A DNA stretch of 64,000 nucleotides from Diplocloster agilis (GCF_019042275.1 NZ_JAHQCW010000025.1:1-64000), one strand, 5' to 3'. Numbered from the stretch's first letter, positions 1-8,594 are shown. Translations and numbers: made by a program. The notes: generated by a model from the letters alone, not told the origin.

Positions 1-130
1 GTCGGACGTGAAGTCCGCCGTGCATCCTGAACCCGGCTTTCCGATTTCACTAAGCGTATTCACAGCCGCCCTATGCGCTCCCAGGGAGATACAAAAGAAC
101 CCGGCCGCCCGGAGCGTTCCCGGATACCGC
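1..130. repeat. Right half of a type-A giant palindrome, cut by the window edge
   Basis: These bases match the right half of the element at 18765-19248. They carry the CGGAC-GTGAA-GTCCG hairpin at 4-18, the closing arm TCCTGAACCCGGCTTT, the GCGCTCCCAGGGAG segment and the arm ending GGATACCGCC. Similarity to the 19 kb copy fades after about position 130. The left half lies outside the window. The open frame across it (8-214) is not credible as a gene because the same bases recur as non-coding repeat elsewhere. Confidence 0.85.
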
Positions 131-341
131 CCGCGGTTCCAAGCCGTAAGCAGCAGACATACGAAGCCTCCGGGAAGAACGCAAAGTGAGTGCGACAGCC
201 TCTTATTTGAATGATACGGTAACTTATGACTGGTTTCTGGGGTTGCGGTGAACGATTCGCCGGTCTGGAAGATATGGATTTATGTTGAAACGGGTCCGGC
301 GGATTTTTACAGAGGCGGAAAGATGTAAAAATGATTAATAG

Positions 342-412
342 AACAGGTACCTTATAAAAATGTTGACAAATTTAACAGGTGCCTGTATAATATGAATAAA
401 CAGGTACCTGTT
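342..412. promoter_or_regulatory. Three MarR-type operator boxes
   Basis: Boxes with consensus AACAGGTRCCTGTT occur at 342-355 (right half degenerate), 374-387 (between -35 and -10) and 399-412 (just after the start site). The last is a perfect palindrome. Occlusion of the promoter by the MarR protein encoded immediately downstream, giving autorepression of marR and the efflux gene, is inferred from position. Confidence 0.85.
363..391 (+). promoter_or_regulatory. Sigma-A promoter of the marR-CDF operon
   Basis: A consensus -35 TTGACA (363-368) and a consensus -10 TATAAT (386-391) are separated by 17 bp. The second operator box fills the spacer, which fits a strong promoter normally held off by a repressor. 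Confidence 0.9.
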
Positions 413-430
413 AAAAAAGGAGGAATATGG

Positions 431-1078
431 ATGTCGGATATTATAAATGAAAAAGATTTATTTGAAAAACTAATGCGGCTGCAATGGCTGGTACAGCGTC
501 ACCAGCTGCAGAACCGGAGAGGACGGGGGCCCTTTGCGGACCCGACCAGGGGACAGGGGCGTGTACTGGCTATCCTGAAGATGCAGCCGGAGATAAGCAC
601 CAAAGATCTTTCTTATCTGCTGGACATACGGCAACAGTCCTTAAGTGAACTGTTGGGCAAGCTGGAGAAGGCCGGCTATATCACCCGCGAACCATCGGAT
701 AATGACAAGCGCGTTATGGTGGTAAAACTAACGGACAAGGGAAGGGACGCCCGGCAGGAGAAACCGGATTTTTCTTATCCGTTTGACTGCCTAAGCCCGG
801 AAGAACAGTTGGCTTTTGGAGGTTATCTGGAGCGTGTGATTGAGAAACTGGAAGCGGACCTTGGAGTGGATAAGAAAGAGGATATGGAACAGTGGATGGA
901 GAAAACCAGATCCAGAATGGGCGATGAAGCCTTCGACCATCTGATGGCTATGCGCGGAAGAGGGGGTCAGCCGTCTGGAAATGCACATTCTCATGGCAGA
1001 CCGCGTGAACGTGGTACGCGTGGCTGCGGACGTAACAGATCCGGGCGTCCTTTGGACCGGCACGGGGATCAGGATTAA
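431..1078 (+). CDS. MarR-family transcriptional regulator
   Basis: This 215-residue protein has a winged-helix DNA-binding domain at about residues 40-115, including 'TKDLSYLLDIRQQSLSELL' followed by 'LEKAGYITREPSDNDKRVMVVKLTDKG', the usual MarR recognition helix and wing. The C-terminal part is longer than in typical MarR proteins and ends in a low-complexity Arg/Gly-rich tail (RGRGG...RPRERGTRGCGR). The start at 431 follows AAGGAGG at good spacing; the upstream in-frame ATG at 392 would be translated through the operator and is not favoured. It sits 45 bp before a CDF transporter, so control of metal or toxic-compound efflux is likely. The ligand cannot be read from sequence. Confidence 0.9.
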   Translation: MSDIINEKDLFEKLMRLQWLVQRHQLQNRRGRGPFADPTRGQGRVLAILKMQPEISTKDLSYLLDIRQQSLSELLGKLEKAGYITREPSDNDKRVMVVKLTDKGRDARQEKPDFSYPFDCLSPEEQLAFGGYLERVIEKLEADLGVDKKEDMEQWMEKTRSRMGDEAFDHLMAMRGRGGQPSGNAHSHGRPRERGTRGCGRNRSGRPLDRHGDQD

Positions 1079-1123
1079 CCGCGCAGTCAGATTTTTTATC
1101 TTAGGAGAGGAGGCGTAATAAAA

Positions 1124-2011
1124 ATGATAGAGGAGTCGTGTGAGAAGAGCCGTGATCTTGTTGGAAAAAAGACCGGGATTATAGGAATATGCGTAAATCT
1201 GGCATTGGTCGTGATAAAGGCGGCTGCCGGCGTGCTGAGCAACAGTGTGGCGATTACCGCAGATGCTCTGAATAATCTTATGGATTGCGCCTCGTCTTTT
1301 GTGGCATTTTTAGGCTTTTCATTTTCCGGGAGGAAAAAAGATAAGAGGCATCCCTATGGGCATGGACGGATGGAGTATATATGTGGATTGATTGTGTCGC
1401 TGCTGATTATGTTTACCGGAATTTCTGTCTTTATAGACGCGGTAAAACGGCTGCAACACCCGCAGCAAATTACGGTTACTGCTTTGGCTGCCGCGGCATT
1501 GGTTATCGGTATCCTGAGCAAGATATGCATGGCCTGGTATATGAAACGGCTGAACCGCATGATCGCTTCTTCTGTCCTGAAAGCCATACGGATCGATAAC
1601 CTGTCCGATGCTATTGTGACGGCAGTTACGCTGGCTGGTATCCTGGCGGCCCCTTATACAAACTTACCGGTTGACGGGATTCTGGGTATTATCGTTTCGG
1701 CCGCGATTCTGAAATCGGGAGCCAGTTCTTTCGGGGATAATATGGTCCTTCTTTTGGGCGAAGGGGCCGATCCGGACACTGAGGAAGAAATTATGCAGAT
1801 TGTTACGCAGTTTATACCGGCCGGGTCTGTGGAGGAAATATCCCTGCATGACTATGGACCGGAAAACAGATTGGTTTATATCAAACTGGATTATTCCAAG
1901 ACAGAGGAGAACAAACGCGGCACTCAGGCCCTGTCCTGCATTAAGCAGAAAATTAAGCGGGAGCTGCGGATGGACGCTACCCTGTATTGGGATGTAGCAA
2001 GCCAAGCGTGA
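1124..2011 (+). CDS. Cation diffusion facilitator (CDF) family transporter
   Basis: This 295-residue membrane protein is expected to export divalent metal ions by proton antiport. The N-terminal half has CDF transmembrane segments, with 'SVAITADALNNLMDCASS' supplying the Asp/Asn metal-site helix, the cytoplasmic loop motif 'RHPYGHGRMEY', and a later 'IRIDNLSDAIVTA' helix with the second acidic site. The last 85 residues form the small cytoplasmic domain. Length is normal for the family. An AGGAGAGG-type RBS precedes the ATG. Co-transcription with the MarR gene upstream is likely. Zinc, iron or manganese specificity is not evident. Confidence 0.9.
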   Translation: MIEESCEKSRDLVGKKTGIIGICVNLALVVIKAAAGVLSNSVAITADALNNLMDCASSFVAFLGFSFSGRKKDKRHPYGHGRMEYICGLIVSLLIMFTGISVFIDAVKRLQHPQQITVTALAAAALVIGILSKICMAWYMKRLNRMIASSVLKAIRIDNLSDAIVTAVTLAGILAAPYTNLPVDGILGIIVSAAILKSGASSFGDNMVLLLGEGADPDTEEEIMQIVTQFIPAGSVEEISLHDYGPENRLVYIKLDYSKTEENKRGTQALSCIKQKIKRELRMDATLYWDVASQA

Positions 2012-2095
2012 CAAGGGCAGTCCCGTTCCGGAGGCTATGGTTTATATTACTTTCGCCAGTCATATGATCTTCCCAGCAATTTCCATCCCTGGAGG

Positions 2096-2145
2096 TTGCT
2101 TTTTTGTTGGAACTTGTTTATAATATCTTGTATACATAATACAAG
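2096..2145 (+). promoter_or_regulatory. ispE-gntR promoter with a GntR-like operator palindrome
   Basis: TTGCTT (2096-2101) and TATAAT (2119-2124) are 17 bp apart. Directly after the -10 box lies a 19-bp inverted repeat, CTTGTAT-acata-ATACAAG (2127-2145), covering the expected start site. Its position and TTGTAT half-sites suit a FadR/GntR-type repressor; the GntR protein encoded by the same operon is the obvious candidate. Confidence 0.75.
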
Positions 2146-2224
2146 CGGAAAAGGCTGAACAAAAGAAGTTCACCCAGAAATGGTATACCGATATGTGCGG
2201 GAAAACGCGCTTATGGAGGGAAAC

Positions 2225-3097
2225 ATGAAGCGGATCGAATTAAAGGCAATGGGGAAAATTAATCTGGGGCTGGACGTGCTGGGCATCCGTCAGGACGGAT
2301 ATCATGAGGTGCGTATGATCATGCAGACCGTGCGTCTGTTTGACCGGATCGCGCTGGTGAAGAAAGATAAACCGGGGATCACGGTGAAGACAAATTTGTA
2401 CTATCTGCCGACCAACGAAAATAATCTGGTGTACAAGGCGGCGCGGATGCTGCTGGATGAGTTTGAGATCGGAACCGGTGTGGAGATACGGCTGGAGAAG
2501 CATATACCGGTATCGGCAGGTATGGCCGGAGGAAGCACCGACGCGGCCAGCGTGCTGTTCGGGATGAACCAGATGTTCCGGCTCGGCCTGTCAAAGGAGC
2601 AGCTGATGGAACGGGGGGTTAAGATCGGTGCGGATGTGCCTTATTGTGTGATGAGGGGCACGGCCCTGGCGGAAGGGATCGGGGAAGAGCTGACCGCCCT
2701 GCCTCCTATGCCGGAGTGCCAGGTGCTGATCGCGAAGCCTGGGGTCAGCGTATCGACAAAGTTTGTCTATCAGCAGCTGGATTCCCGGCCGATCGGAAAC
2801 CATCCGGACATTGACCGGATACTGGAAGGAATTCGGAGGCAGGATCTGCATATGATAGCCGGGAATCTGGGAAATGTGCTGGAATCGGTCACGATACCGG
2901 AATATCCGGTGATCGCGCAGATCAAGAAAGTGATGATGGAATACGAGGCGCTGAACGCCATGATGAGCGGAAGCGGCCCCACTGTGTTCGGGCTGTTCGA
3001 TGACCCGGGGAAGGCCAGAGCCGCTTATCAAAAGTTAAAGAACGGGCCGTTGGCAAAGCAGGTATATCTGACAGGCGTATTTAATACGAGGAGGTAG
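2225..3097 (+). CDS. ispE: 4-diphosphocytidyl-2-C-methyl-D-erythritol kinase
   Basis: This 290-residue GHMP kinase phosphorylates CDP-methylerythritol in the MEP pathway of isoprenoid synthesis in the cytosol. The N-terminal 'GKINLGLDVLG..DGYHEV' matches the IspE signature with its catalytic Lys. The ATP-binding loop 'PVSAGMAGGSTDAASVL' lies near residue 95, and the third GHMP motif 'MSGSGPTVFGLF' near residue 255. The start at 2225 follows GGAGGG; the in-frame ATG 45 bp upstream lacks an RBS. It is followed after 3 bp by a GntR regulator in the same operon, so an essential isoprenoid enzyme is physically linked to a regulator. Confidence 0.96.
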   Translation: MKRIELKAMGKINLGLDVLGIRQDGYHEVRMIMQTVRLFDRIALVKKDKPGITVKTNLYYLPTNENNLVYKAARMLLDEFEIGTGVEIRLEKHIPVSAGMAGGSTDAASVLFGMNQMFRLGLSKEQLMERGVKIGADVPYCVMRGTALAEGIGEELTALPPMPECQVLIAKPGVSVSTKFVYQQLDSRPIGNHPDIDRILEGIRRQDLHMIAGNLGNVLESVTIPEYPVIAQIKKVMMEYEALNAMMSGSGPTVFGLFDDPGKARAAYQKLKNGPLAKQVYLTGVFNTRR

Positions 3098-3100
3098 ACG

Positions 3101-3769
3101 ATGGACGATTTTTTGAAAGTAACGATGAACGAATATCTGCCGCTGCGGGATGTGGTATTTAATACACTGCGTCAGGCGATCCTGAAAGGGGAGCTAAAGC
3201 CCGGGGAACGGCTGATGGAGATACAGCTGGCAGACCGGCTGGGAGTCAGCCGTACACCGGTGCGGGAAGCGATCCGTAAGCTGGAGTTAGAAGGCCTGGT
3301 GGTGATGATTCCCCGAAAAGGCGCGGAGGTGGCCAGCATTACCGAATCCGATCTGCAGGATGTGCTGGAAGTACGGCGGGCTCTGGAAGAGCTGGCCGGC
3401 AGCAAAGCATGCGAGCGGATTACGAAGGAAGAGCTGGTAAAATTAAAAGAGGCCTCTGCTGAGTTCGAAAAGATTATCGATTCCGGGGATCTGACCATGA
3501 TCGCGGACGCGGATATGCATTTCCATGACATTATCTATCAGGCTACCGGCAACGCCCGTTTGAATCAGATTCTGAATAATATCAGGGAACAGATGTACCG
3601 GTACCGTATGGAATATCTGAAGGATTACAAACGCCATGCTAAACTTGTGAAGGAACATGAAAAGATTATCTCCGCATTAAAAGCCGGCAATCAGGAAAAA
3701 GTACGCGACGCCATTATAGTCCATATCGATAACCAGAAAAAGGCAATTGAGAAGTCGCTTAAGGGTTAG
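3101..3769 (+). CDS. GntR-family regulator, FadR/FCD subfamily
   Basis: This 222-residue protein has an N-terminal winged helix (about residues 8-75, 'QLADRLGVSRTPVREAIRKLELEGLV', the classic GntR recognition helix). A C-terminal all-helical FCD ligand domain holds the metal/ligand histidine motif 'DADMHFHDIIYQATGN'. It overlaps the ispE transcription unit with a 3-bp gap and its own AGGAGG. The ligand is unknown; FCD regulators usually sense small organic acids. The palindrome at the operon promoter suggests autoregulation. Confidence 0.93.
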   Translation: MDDFLKVTMNEYLPLRDVVFNTLRQAILKGELKPGERLMEIQLADRLGVSRTPVREAIRKLELEGLVVMIPRKGAEVASITESDLQDVLEVRRALEELAGSKACERITKEELVKLKEASAEFEKIIDSGDLTMIADADMHFHDIIYQATGNARLNQILNNIREQMYRYRMEYLKDYKRHAKLVKEHEKIISALKAGNQEKVRDAIIVHIDNQKKAIEKSLKG

Positions 3770-3809
3770 GAATAATATTTCAGAAATTACATAAGATACC
3801 AGTAAATGA

Positions 3810-3835
3810 GGATAAGACTTGTCTTATCCTTTTTT
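3810..3835 (+). terminator. Intrinsic terminator after ispE-gntR
   Basis: A perfect 9-bp stem GGATAAGAC/GTCTTATCC with a 2-nt loop is followed by six T. It separates the ispE-gntR unit from the spore germination operon. Confidence 0.92.
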
Positions 3836-3886
3836 CTTTTTCATAGGAAAGTGCTCTTAGGGAATAAAGAAAAGGGGGAAAATCTG

Positions 3887-5413
3887 ATGGGACAGGATCA
3901 ACAAAGCCAAAAGAAACCGGAGCAAAATTTATCGAAAGACTTGCAAAAAAATCTGGAGGTGTTTAACCGTCTGTTTCAGGACTGTGACGATGTAATACGC
4001 AGACCTATGCGGCTTGGCCGGGATCAGAAGGTGGACTGCTTCGTGGCCTATGTGGAAGTGGCGGTCAGCAATATGATGCTGCAGGATTCGGTGATCGGCA
4101 AGCTGATAAACCGGATGTGGGACATGACCAGAGATGAAATCTATGAATATATCCGCTGCAACGGCCTTGGAATCTCCGATGTAAAAGAACTGCCAACCAT
4201 GGAGACGGCGGTGGCGGCGCTGATGGCGGGCAATGCGATCATGTTTATCGACGGCTATGACAAAGCCATCAAGATCAGCAGCAAGGGATATCCCAATATG
4301 GGCGTGCCGAAGGCCGAGTCGGAAAAAGTGCTGCGCGGATCCAAAGAAGGCTTCGCGGAAGCGGAAAAGGTGAATACGGCCCTGATCCGGAAGCGGATCA
4401 GGGACCCCAGGTTAAAGGTAAAGGAACAGCCCATCGGGCAAAGATCCAACACGATGGTGGCGCTTGTCTATATGGATGATCTGGTTTATCCAAGCCTTCT
4501 GGAAAATATAACGGCCCGTCTGTCGGAATTTGAAATAGACGGCGTGCTGGACAGCGGCGTGATCGAGCAGCTGACCGAAGAAAACTGGAGATCCCCGTTC
4601 CCCCAGTTTCAGACGACGGAGCGCCCGGACCGGGCGGCCATGGCCGTATTGGAGGGAAGGGTGGTGCTGATCTCCGATAATTCCCCGGTCGCGCTGATCC
4701 TGCCCACCAGTTATAACAGTTTTTTTCAGGCCAGCGATGATTATTACAACCGGTTTGAGATCGTCTCGTTCATCCGCGTACTCCGGTATGTGGCGGCAAT
4801 TCTGGCTATGAGTCTTCCGGGCCTTTATCTGGCGGTTACCGGTTTCCACACACAGATCCTGCCGACGGAGCTGATCCTGTCCTTTGCGGAAGCCAGAAGC
4901 GGCGTGCCCTTTCCCGGGGTGGTAGAAATCCTGCTGATGGAACTGGCATTTGAGCTGCTCCGGGAAGCGGGAGTGCGTCTGCCGGGGGCGATCGGCAATA
5001 CCATCGGTATCGTGGGCGGCCTGATTATCGGCCAAGCGGCGGTCAGCGCCAATCTGGTCAGCCCGATCGTGGTGATTGTGGTCGCGCTCACCGCCCTGTG
5101 CTCATTTTCTATACCAAACGAAGAATTCTCGACTGCGTTCCGATTGTTGAAATTCTTCCTGATCTTCATGAGCGCATGGCTTGGAATCTACGGATGGATG
5201 GCGGGTATGCTGGCCATACTGATTCATCTGTCCCAGCTGAAAAGCTTCGGCATCCCTTACCTGATGCCGTTTGTCGCATCGGATATGAATTCCTATCATG
5301 ATGAGCGGGATTCCATCGTGCGTGCGCCGGTGTTCCGCATGACGAGACGGCCCATTTTTGCGCGGCGGGATGCCAGGATCCGGTTCCGGGGAAAGCACGG
5401 GGATAAGGAGTGA
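3887..5413 (+). CDS. Spore germination receptor subunit A (GerAA family)
   Basis: This 508-residue protein is the A subunit of a GerA-type nutrient germinant receptor of the spore inner membrane. A soluble N-terminal region of about 290 residues ('LFQDCDDVIRRPMRLG', 'AYVEVAVSNMMLQDSVIGKLI') precedes a membrane domain with segments such as 'LPGLYLAVTGFHTQILPTELILSF', the conserved 'EILLMELAFELLREAGVRLPGAIGNTIGIVGGLIIGQAAV' region and 'IPNEEFSTAFRLLKF'. The start at 3887 follows AAGGGGG; the longer frame from 3806 would read through the upstream terminator. It is first of three genes gerAA-AB-AC with overlapping ends. In spore formers these operons are read by sigma-G in the forespore; no clear sigma-G promoter was identified here. 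Confidence 0.93.
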   Translation: MGQDQQSQKKPEQNLSKDLQKNLEVFNRLFQDCDDVIRRPMRLGRDQKVDCFVAYVEVAVSNMMLQDSVIGKLINRMWDMTRDEIYEYIRCNGLGISDVKELPTMETAVAALMAGNAIMFIDGYDKAIKISSKGYPNMGVPKAESEKVLRGSKEGFAEAEKVNTALIRKRIRDPRLKVKEQPIGQRSNTMVALVYMDDLVYPSLLENITARLSEFEIDGVLDSGVIEQLTEENWRSPFPQFQTTERPDRAAMAVLEGRVVLISDNSPVALILPTSYNSFFQASDDYYNRFEIVSFIRVLRYVAAILAMSLPGLYLAVTGFHTQILPTELILSFAEARSGVPFPGVVEILLMELAFELLREAGVRLPGAIGNTIGIVGGLIIGQAAVSANLVSPIVVIVVALTALCSFSIPNEEFSTAFRLLKFFLIFMSAWLGIYGWMAGMLAILIHLSQLKSFGIPYLMPFVASDMNSYHDERDSIVRAPVFRMTRRPIFARRDARIRFRGKHGDKE

Positions 5414-5421
5414 AAAAACAG

Positions 5422-6522
5422 ATGTTTTCAAATAACCGCCGGATCTCGCTCCGGCAATTAAAGAGAATGATGGTCATGGAGCTGATCGGGATTACCGGCC
5501 TGGTAATTCCGGGAATCACGGTTGGAGCGGCCGGCCGTGACGGCGTGTTGGCCATGGCCGTGGGCCTCGTATTCGTCACCCTCTATGTTTTGCTGCTCTG
5601 CCGGCTGGGGCGCAGGATCGACGGGGAATATATGCAGTATGCCAGGAAACGCTGCGGGCTGATCGGTATGGATATCATCGGGGCATTTTATCTGGTGCAG
5701 CTGTTGTTTTCCGGAGCTTTCGCGTCCAGGCTGTTAGGGGAAGTGGTACGGCAGGTGCTTCTGCCGGATACTTCCGTACAGATTATCATGATCGTGCTGC
5801 TGGTGCTGGCGGTATATGCGGCGGCCGGCGGCATGGAGGGCAGGGCCAGGATGACCGAGATTCTATATTGGCTGGTGCTGGGGCCGGTCATTATCATGCT
5901 GTTGTTTACGGCCAAAGATCTGGATTTTGATAATCTGGCTCCGATCTTCGTCAGTACGGTGCCGAAGGTGGCAGCGGGCGGATACGGCGTATTGATTTTT
6001 TTCAGTATCCTGGGCATGATGCTGTTCGTCATCCCGTTTATGAAACGGGACGCCAGGATTTACCGTACCACCATGCACGGAGCAGTGATCGTGGGACTGT
6101 TTAATCTGGTCTTTATCCTGCTGGTGGTCAGCGCCTTCGGCGTGGGCGGCACTTATGCCAAGAACTGGCCTATTATCTCCCTGATGACCATTGTCCGGAC
6201 GCCTCTGAATGTACTGGGCCGTTTTGACAGCATATTGATTGTTATCTGGCTGGTCAGTATATTCACATTTGTCAATTCCTGTATATTTTATAGCAGCCTG
6301 GTCTCCCGGCAGCTGATCGGAAATGAAAAAATGCACATTTATCTGATCCCGTTTGCGGCAGTCATTTTGCTGCTGGCCAGCTGGGCCGACAATTATCAGT
6401 CTATCTATCAGACCTATATGAGCTATATGAAGTACATCGGGATGCCCGCGGCCATCGCCATTCCGGTACTGCTGCTTTTCCTGGATTGGATGCAGGGCAG
6501 ACGAAAGGAGGCAAAGGAATGA
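5422..6522 (+). CDS. Spore germination receptor subunit B (GerAB permease)
   Basis: This protein of about 366 residues has around ten transmembrane helices and belongs to the APC-superfamily endospore germination permeases, which form the germinant-binding B subunit. It begins 'SLRQLKRMMVMELIGITGLVIPG', the typical GerAB first helix, and ends with a short basic tail. Two starts are possible: GTG at 5410 overlaps the gerAA stop but has no room for an RBS, while ATG at 5422 lies 11 nt after AAGGAG and is preferred. The 3' end overlaps gerAC by 4 bp, indicating translational coupling. Confidence 0.9.
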   Translation: MFSNNRRISLRQLKRMMVMELIGITGLVIPGITVGAAGRDGVLAMAVGLVFVTLYVLLLCRLGRRIDGEYMQYARKRCGLIGMDIIGAFYLVQLLFSGAFASRLLGEVVRQVLLPDTSVQIIMIVLLVLAVYAAAGGMEGRARMTEILYWLVLGPVIIMLLFTAKDLDFDNLAPIFVSTVPKVAAGGYGVLIFFSILGMMLFVIPFMKRDARIYRTTMHGAVIVGLFNLVFILLVVSAFGVGGTYAKNWPIISLMTIVRTPLNVLGRFDSILIVIWLVSIFTFVNSCIFYSSLVSRQLIGNEKMHIYLIPFAAVILLLASWADNYQSIYQTYMSYMKYIGMPAAIAIPVLLLFLDWMQGRRKEAKE

Positions 6523-7589
6523 AACGGATCGGCGTTATCCTCTGCGTGGGAATGATACTGATGCTGGCGGGGTGCGGCAGAAAAGACGAGCTGGAAGACA
6601 AAGCCTTCGTGCTGGCCCTGGGAGTGGATCATACCCAGGAAGGGCTATATGTGACCTATGGTTTTCCCAAGGCCTCCGATAAGGGCAGTGATTCCGGCGA
6701 TTCCTCGGACAAAACCGCAGGAGACCTGCCGGAAACCGGAATAACCGCGGCCAGTCTGTACGAGGCGGAGAAAATCTATGATCTTCGCTCGGATAAACAT
6801 CTGGACTATTCCCATTTGAAAGCTATCGTACTGAACCGGGAACTGTTTTCAGATACCAAACAGCTGCTGGAGCTGTTGGAGTATTTTGAAAAACAGGAGG
6901 CATTTGCCCGGAGTACGAAAATATTCCTGGGCGATGAAACAGCCACAAAAATCGTAGCCGCGCATGAAGATGCCGGCGGTTTCCTGAACAATATGTACGA
7001 AAACGGTGACTACCTGACGGAGGAAAAGGCCGTCACCTTGCAGGATCTGTTAAATCACTGGCATAATCAGGACCGCGTACTTATGATCCCGGTAGTGGAT
7101 GTGGATGGCAAACAGATCGCGGTGACCGCCTACGGCATTTGTTCCCGGCTTGCCTATATCGGAGAACTAAGCGTGGGGGAAAGCGACGTGATCTTTTTCG
7201 CACGGGGAGTAAAGGCCCCCTTCAGCTTCCAGACCCAGGAAGGGAATATAATCGAAGTGCGGAACAACCGCATAGAATCCGTATTTGACCGGGAAGACAC
7301 ACAGGTGGTTTATAAACTGAAGCTAAACGGAACAGCAAGGGTTGTGGTTGGCGACACCAACAGTCATGATACGGTAGGGCAGATCGAGCAATCCGCTGTG
7401 AAACAGATGGAAACCAGGATTCGTGAGATCTACGGCCTGTGGCAGCAGGAATACCAGGTGGATCTGCTGGACAGCTACCGGATCGTGGGCAGCAGAAGCC
7501 GTAAGATCGCGCTGGATTATCGGGACCGTCAGCAGGAATATGAAAAGGCGATCCGCCTGCTGCCGACAGTTTCGCTGAAGTTCGAATAA
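6519..7589 (+). CDS. Spore germination receptor subunit C (GerAC lipoprotein)
   Basis: This 356-residue lipoprotein is the C subunit of the germinant receptor. A signal peptide with lipobox 'LAGC' puts the lipidated Cys near residue 17, followed by 'GRKDELEDKAFVLALGVDHTQEG', the conserved GerAC opening. The remainder is the three-domain soluble GerAC fold. The start at 6519 follows AAAGGAGG and overlaps the gerAB stop. An insert rich in Ser/Asp/Gly/Lys around residues 50-65 appears to be a flexible extension. All three subunits are complete, so the receptor is probably functional; the germinant is not predictable from sequence. Confidence 0.92.
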   Translation: MKRIGVILCVGMILMLAGCGRKDELEDKAFVLALGVDHTQEGLYVTYGFPKASDKGSDSGDSSDKTAGDLPETGITAASLYEAEKIYDLRSDKHLDYSHLKAIVLNRELFSDTKQLLELLEYFEKQEAFARSTKIFLGDETATKIVAAHEDAGGFLNNMYENGDYLTEEKAVTLQDLLNHWHNQDRVLMIPVVDVDGKQIAVTAYGICSRLAYIGELSVGESDVIFFARGVKAPFSFQTQEGNIIEVRNNRIESVFDREDTQVVYKLKLNGTARVVVGDTNSHDTVGQIEQSAVKQMETRIREIYGLWQQEYQVDLLDSYRIVGSRSRKIALDYRDRQQEYEKAIRLLPTVSLKFE

Positions 7590-7663
7590 GGATGCCCGTG
7601 GCGGTGGCATGCAGAAAGAAAAATTAAAAAATATTTGTATAGAATCCATTTGATACGTCAATT

Positions 7664-7703
7664 CTCCTGATAGAGCAAGAAACCATTACATTTCCATCAG
7701 GAG
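7664..7703 (+). promoter_or_regulatory. Inverted repeat that can sequester the spoIIR Shine-Dalgarno
   Basis: CTCCTGAT (7664-7671) is exactly complementary to ATCAGGAG (7696-7703), which contains the AGGAGG ribosome binding site of spoIIR. The 24-nt loop is AT-rich. In the transcript this would hide the RBS, so translation of spoIIR may depend on opening the hairpin. Confidence 0.6.
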
Positions 7704-7712
7704 GTTTACATA

Positions 7713-8336
7713 ATGAAACTGAAAAATAATATATTCGTAGTGATCCTATCTCTTTTCCTTGGATTTACCGGCGCGTTTCTGACAGCCGGAAAAACCGAAG
7801 GCGCGCAGCAGATCCAGCAGGGAATCGCGGGCCAGATCATTCGATTTCACGTCATAGCCAACAGTGATACCGAGCAGGATCAGGCGCTCAAATTAAAAGT
7901 GAAAAGCGAAATCGTCCGCTATATGCAGACGATTCTGGCCGGTGCGGACGGCATCGATGAGACACGAGACAGGATTAAAGCCCATCTGGATGATATCGAA
8001 ACCCTGGCTGAAACCGTTATCCGGCAAGAAGGATACCAATATCCGGCAGCCGCCAGACTGGAGCAGGCCTATTTTCCCATCAAGACATACGGGGACTGCA
8101 CGTTCCCCGAAGGATATTATGAAGCGCTGCGTGTGGAAATCGGAAAAGCCCAGGGGAAAAACTGGTGGTGCGTCCTTTACCCGAATCTGTGCTTTGTTGA
8201 CGCTGTCCACGCAGTCATTCCTGAGGAAGAAAAACAGATGCTGAAAAATGTCCTGACTGAGCAGGAGTACGAGGCTGTCACAGGGGAACCGGAGGTCAGA
8301 ATACGCTTTAAATATCTTACGTTTTTGAATCAGTGA
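7713..8336 (+). CDS. spoIIR: Stage II sporulation protein R
   Basis: This 207-residue secreted signalling protein is made in the forespore and triggers processing of pro-sigma-E by SpoIIGA in the mother cell. It has an N-terminal signal/anchor helix ('NNIFVVILSLFLGFTGAFLTA') and then the SpoIIR signature 'IRFHVIANSDTEQDQALKLKVK'. Conserved central and C-terminal blocks follow: 'YPIKTYGDCTFPEGYYEALRVEIG' (here FPIKTYGDC) and 'GKNWWCVLYPNLCFVD'. Length is close to that of the family. It lies downstream of the ger operon with a 123-bp gap and has its own leader. Confidence 0.95.
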   Translation: MKLKNNIFVVILSLFLGFTGAFLTAGKTEGAQQIQQGIAGQIIRFHVIANSDTEQDQALKLKVKSEIVRYMQTILAGADGIDETRDRIKAHLDDIETLAETVIRQEGYQYPAAARLEQAYFPIKTYGDCTFPEGYYEALRVEIGKAQGKNWWCVLYPNLCFVDAVHAVIPEEEKQMLKNVLTEQEYEAVTGEPEVRIRFKYLTFLNQ

Positions 8337-8440
8337 CCGGAGCGCTGGGGGGCTGATCTGGCAGGTCCGGCTGAATATGGACGGATTTTTCAAAAGTATT
8401 ACGATGTGTTGAGACCCGGCAAGTTTTTTGCTGGGGATAG

Positions 8441-8475
8441 GCCCTGCAGATATAGAAGGCAGGGCTTTTATTTTA
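8441..8475 (+). terminator. Intrinsic terminator after spoIIR
   Basis: The stem GCCCTGC (8441-8447) / GCAGGGC (8459-8465) is followed by TTTTATTTTATTT. It ends the spoIIR transcript. Confidence 0.85.
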
Positions 8476-8566
8476 TTTACCGTATACGTTTTGAACAAGA
8501 GGTTAAAAAAATAGATATTCTTATGATAGACGCATCATCATTTTTATGATATCATTAATAAATCTT

Positions 8567-8594
8567 CAGCAGTTTTAGCACTGCTGTTTTCTTT
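8567..8594 (+). terminator. Second hairpin-plus-T-run in the spoIIR-rpn gap
   Basis: CAGCAGT/ACTGCTG with a 6-nt loop is followed by TTTTCTTT. It lies in the 378-bp gap between spoIIR and the Rpn gene, which otherwise holds no gene. It may terminate a leader transcript of the Rpn gene. Confidence 0.65.

Noticed and set aside
8-214. 68-codon open frame at the left edge
   Set aside because: It lies in the type-A palindrome; the same bases recur at 19024-19150 and 60364-60400 as non-coding repeat, and no RBS precedes it.
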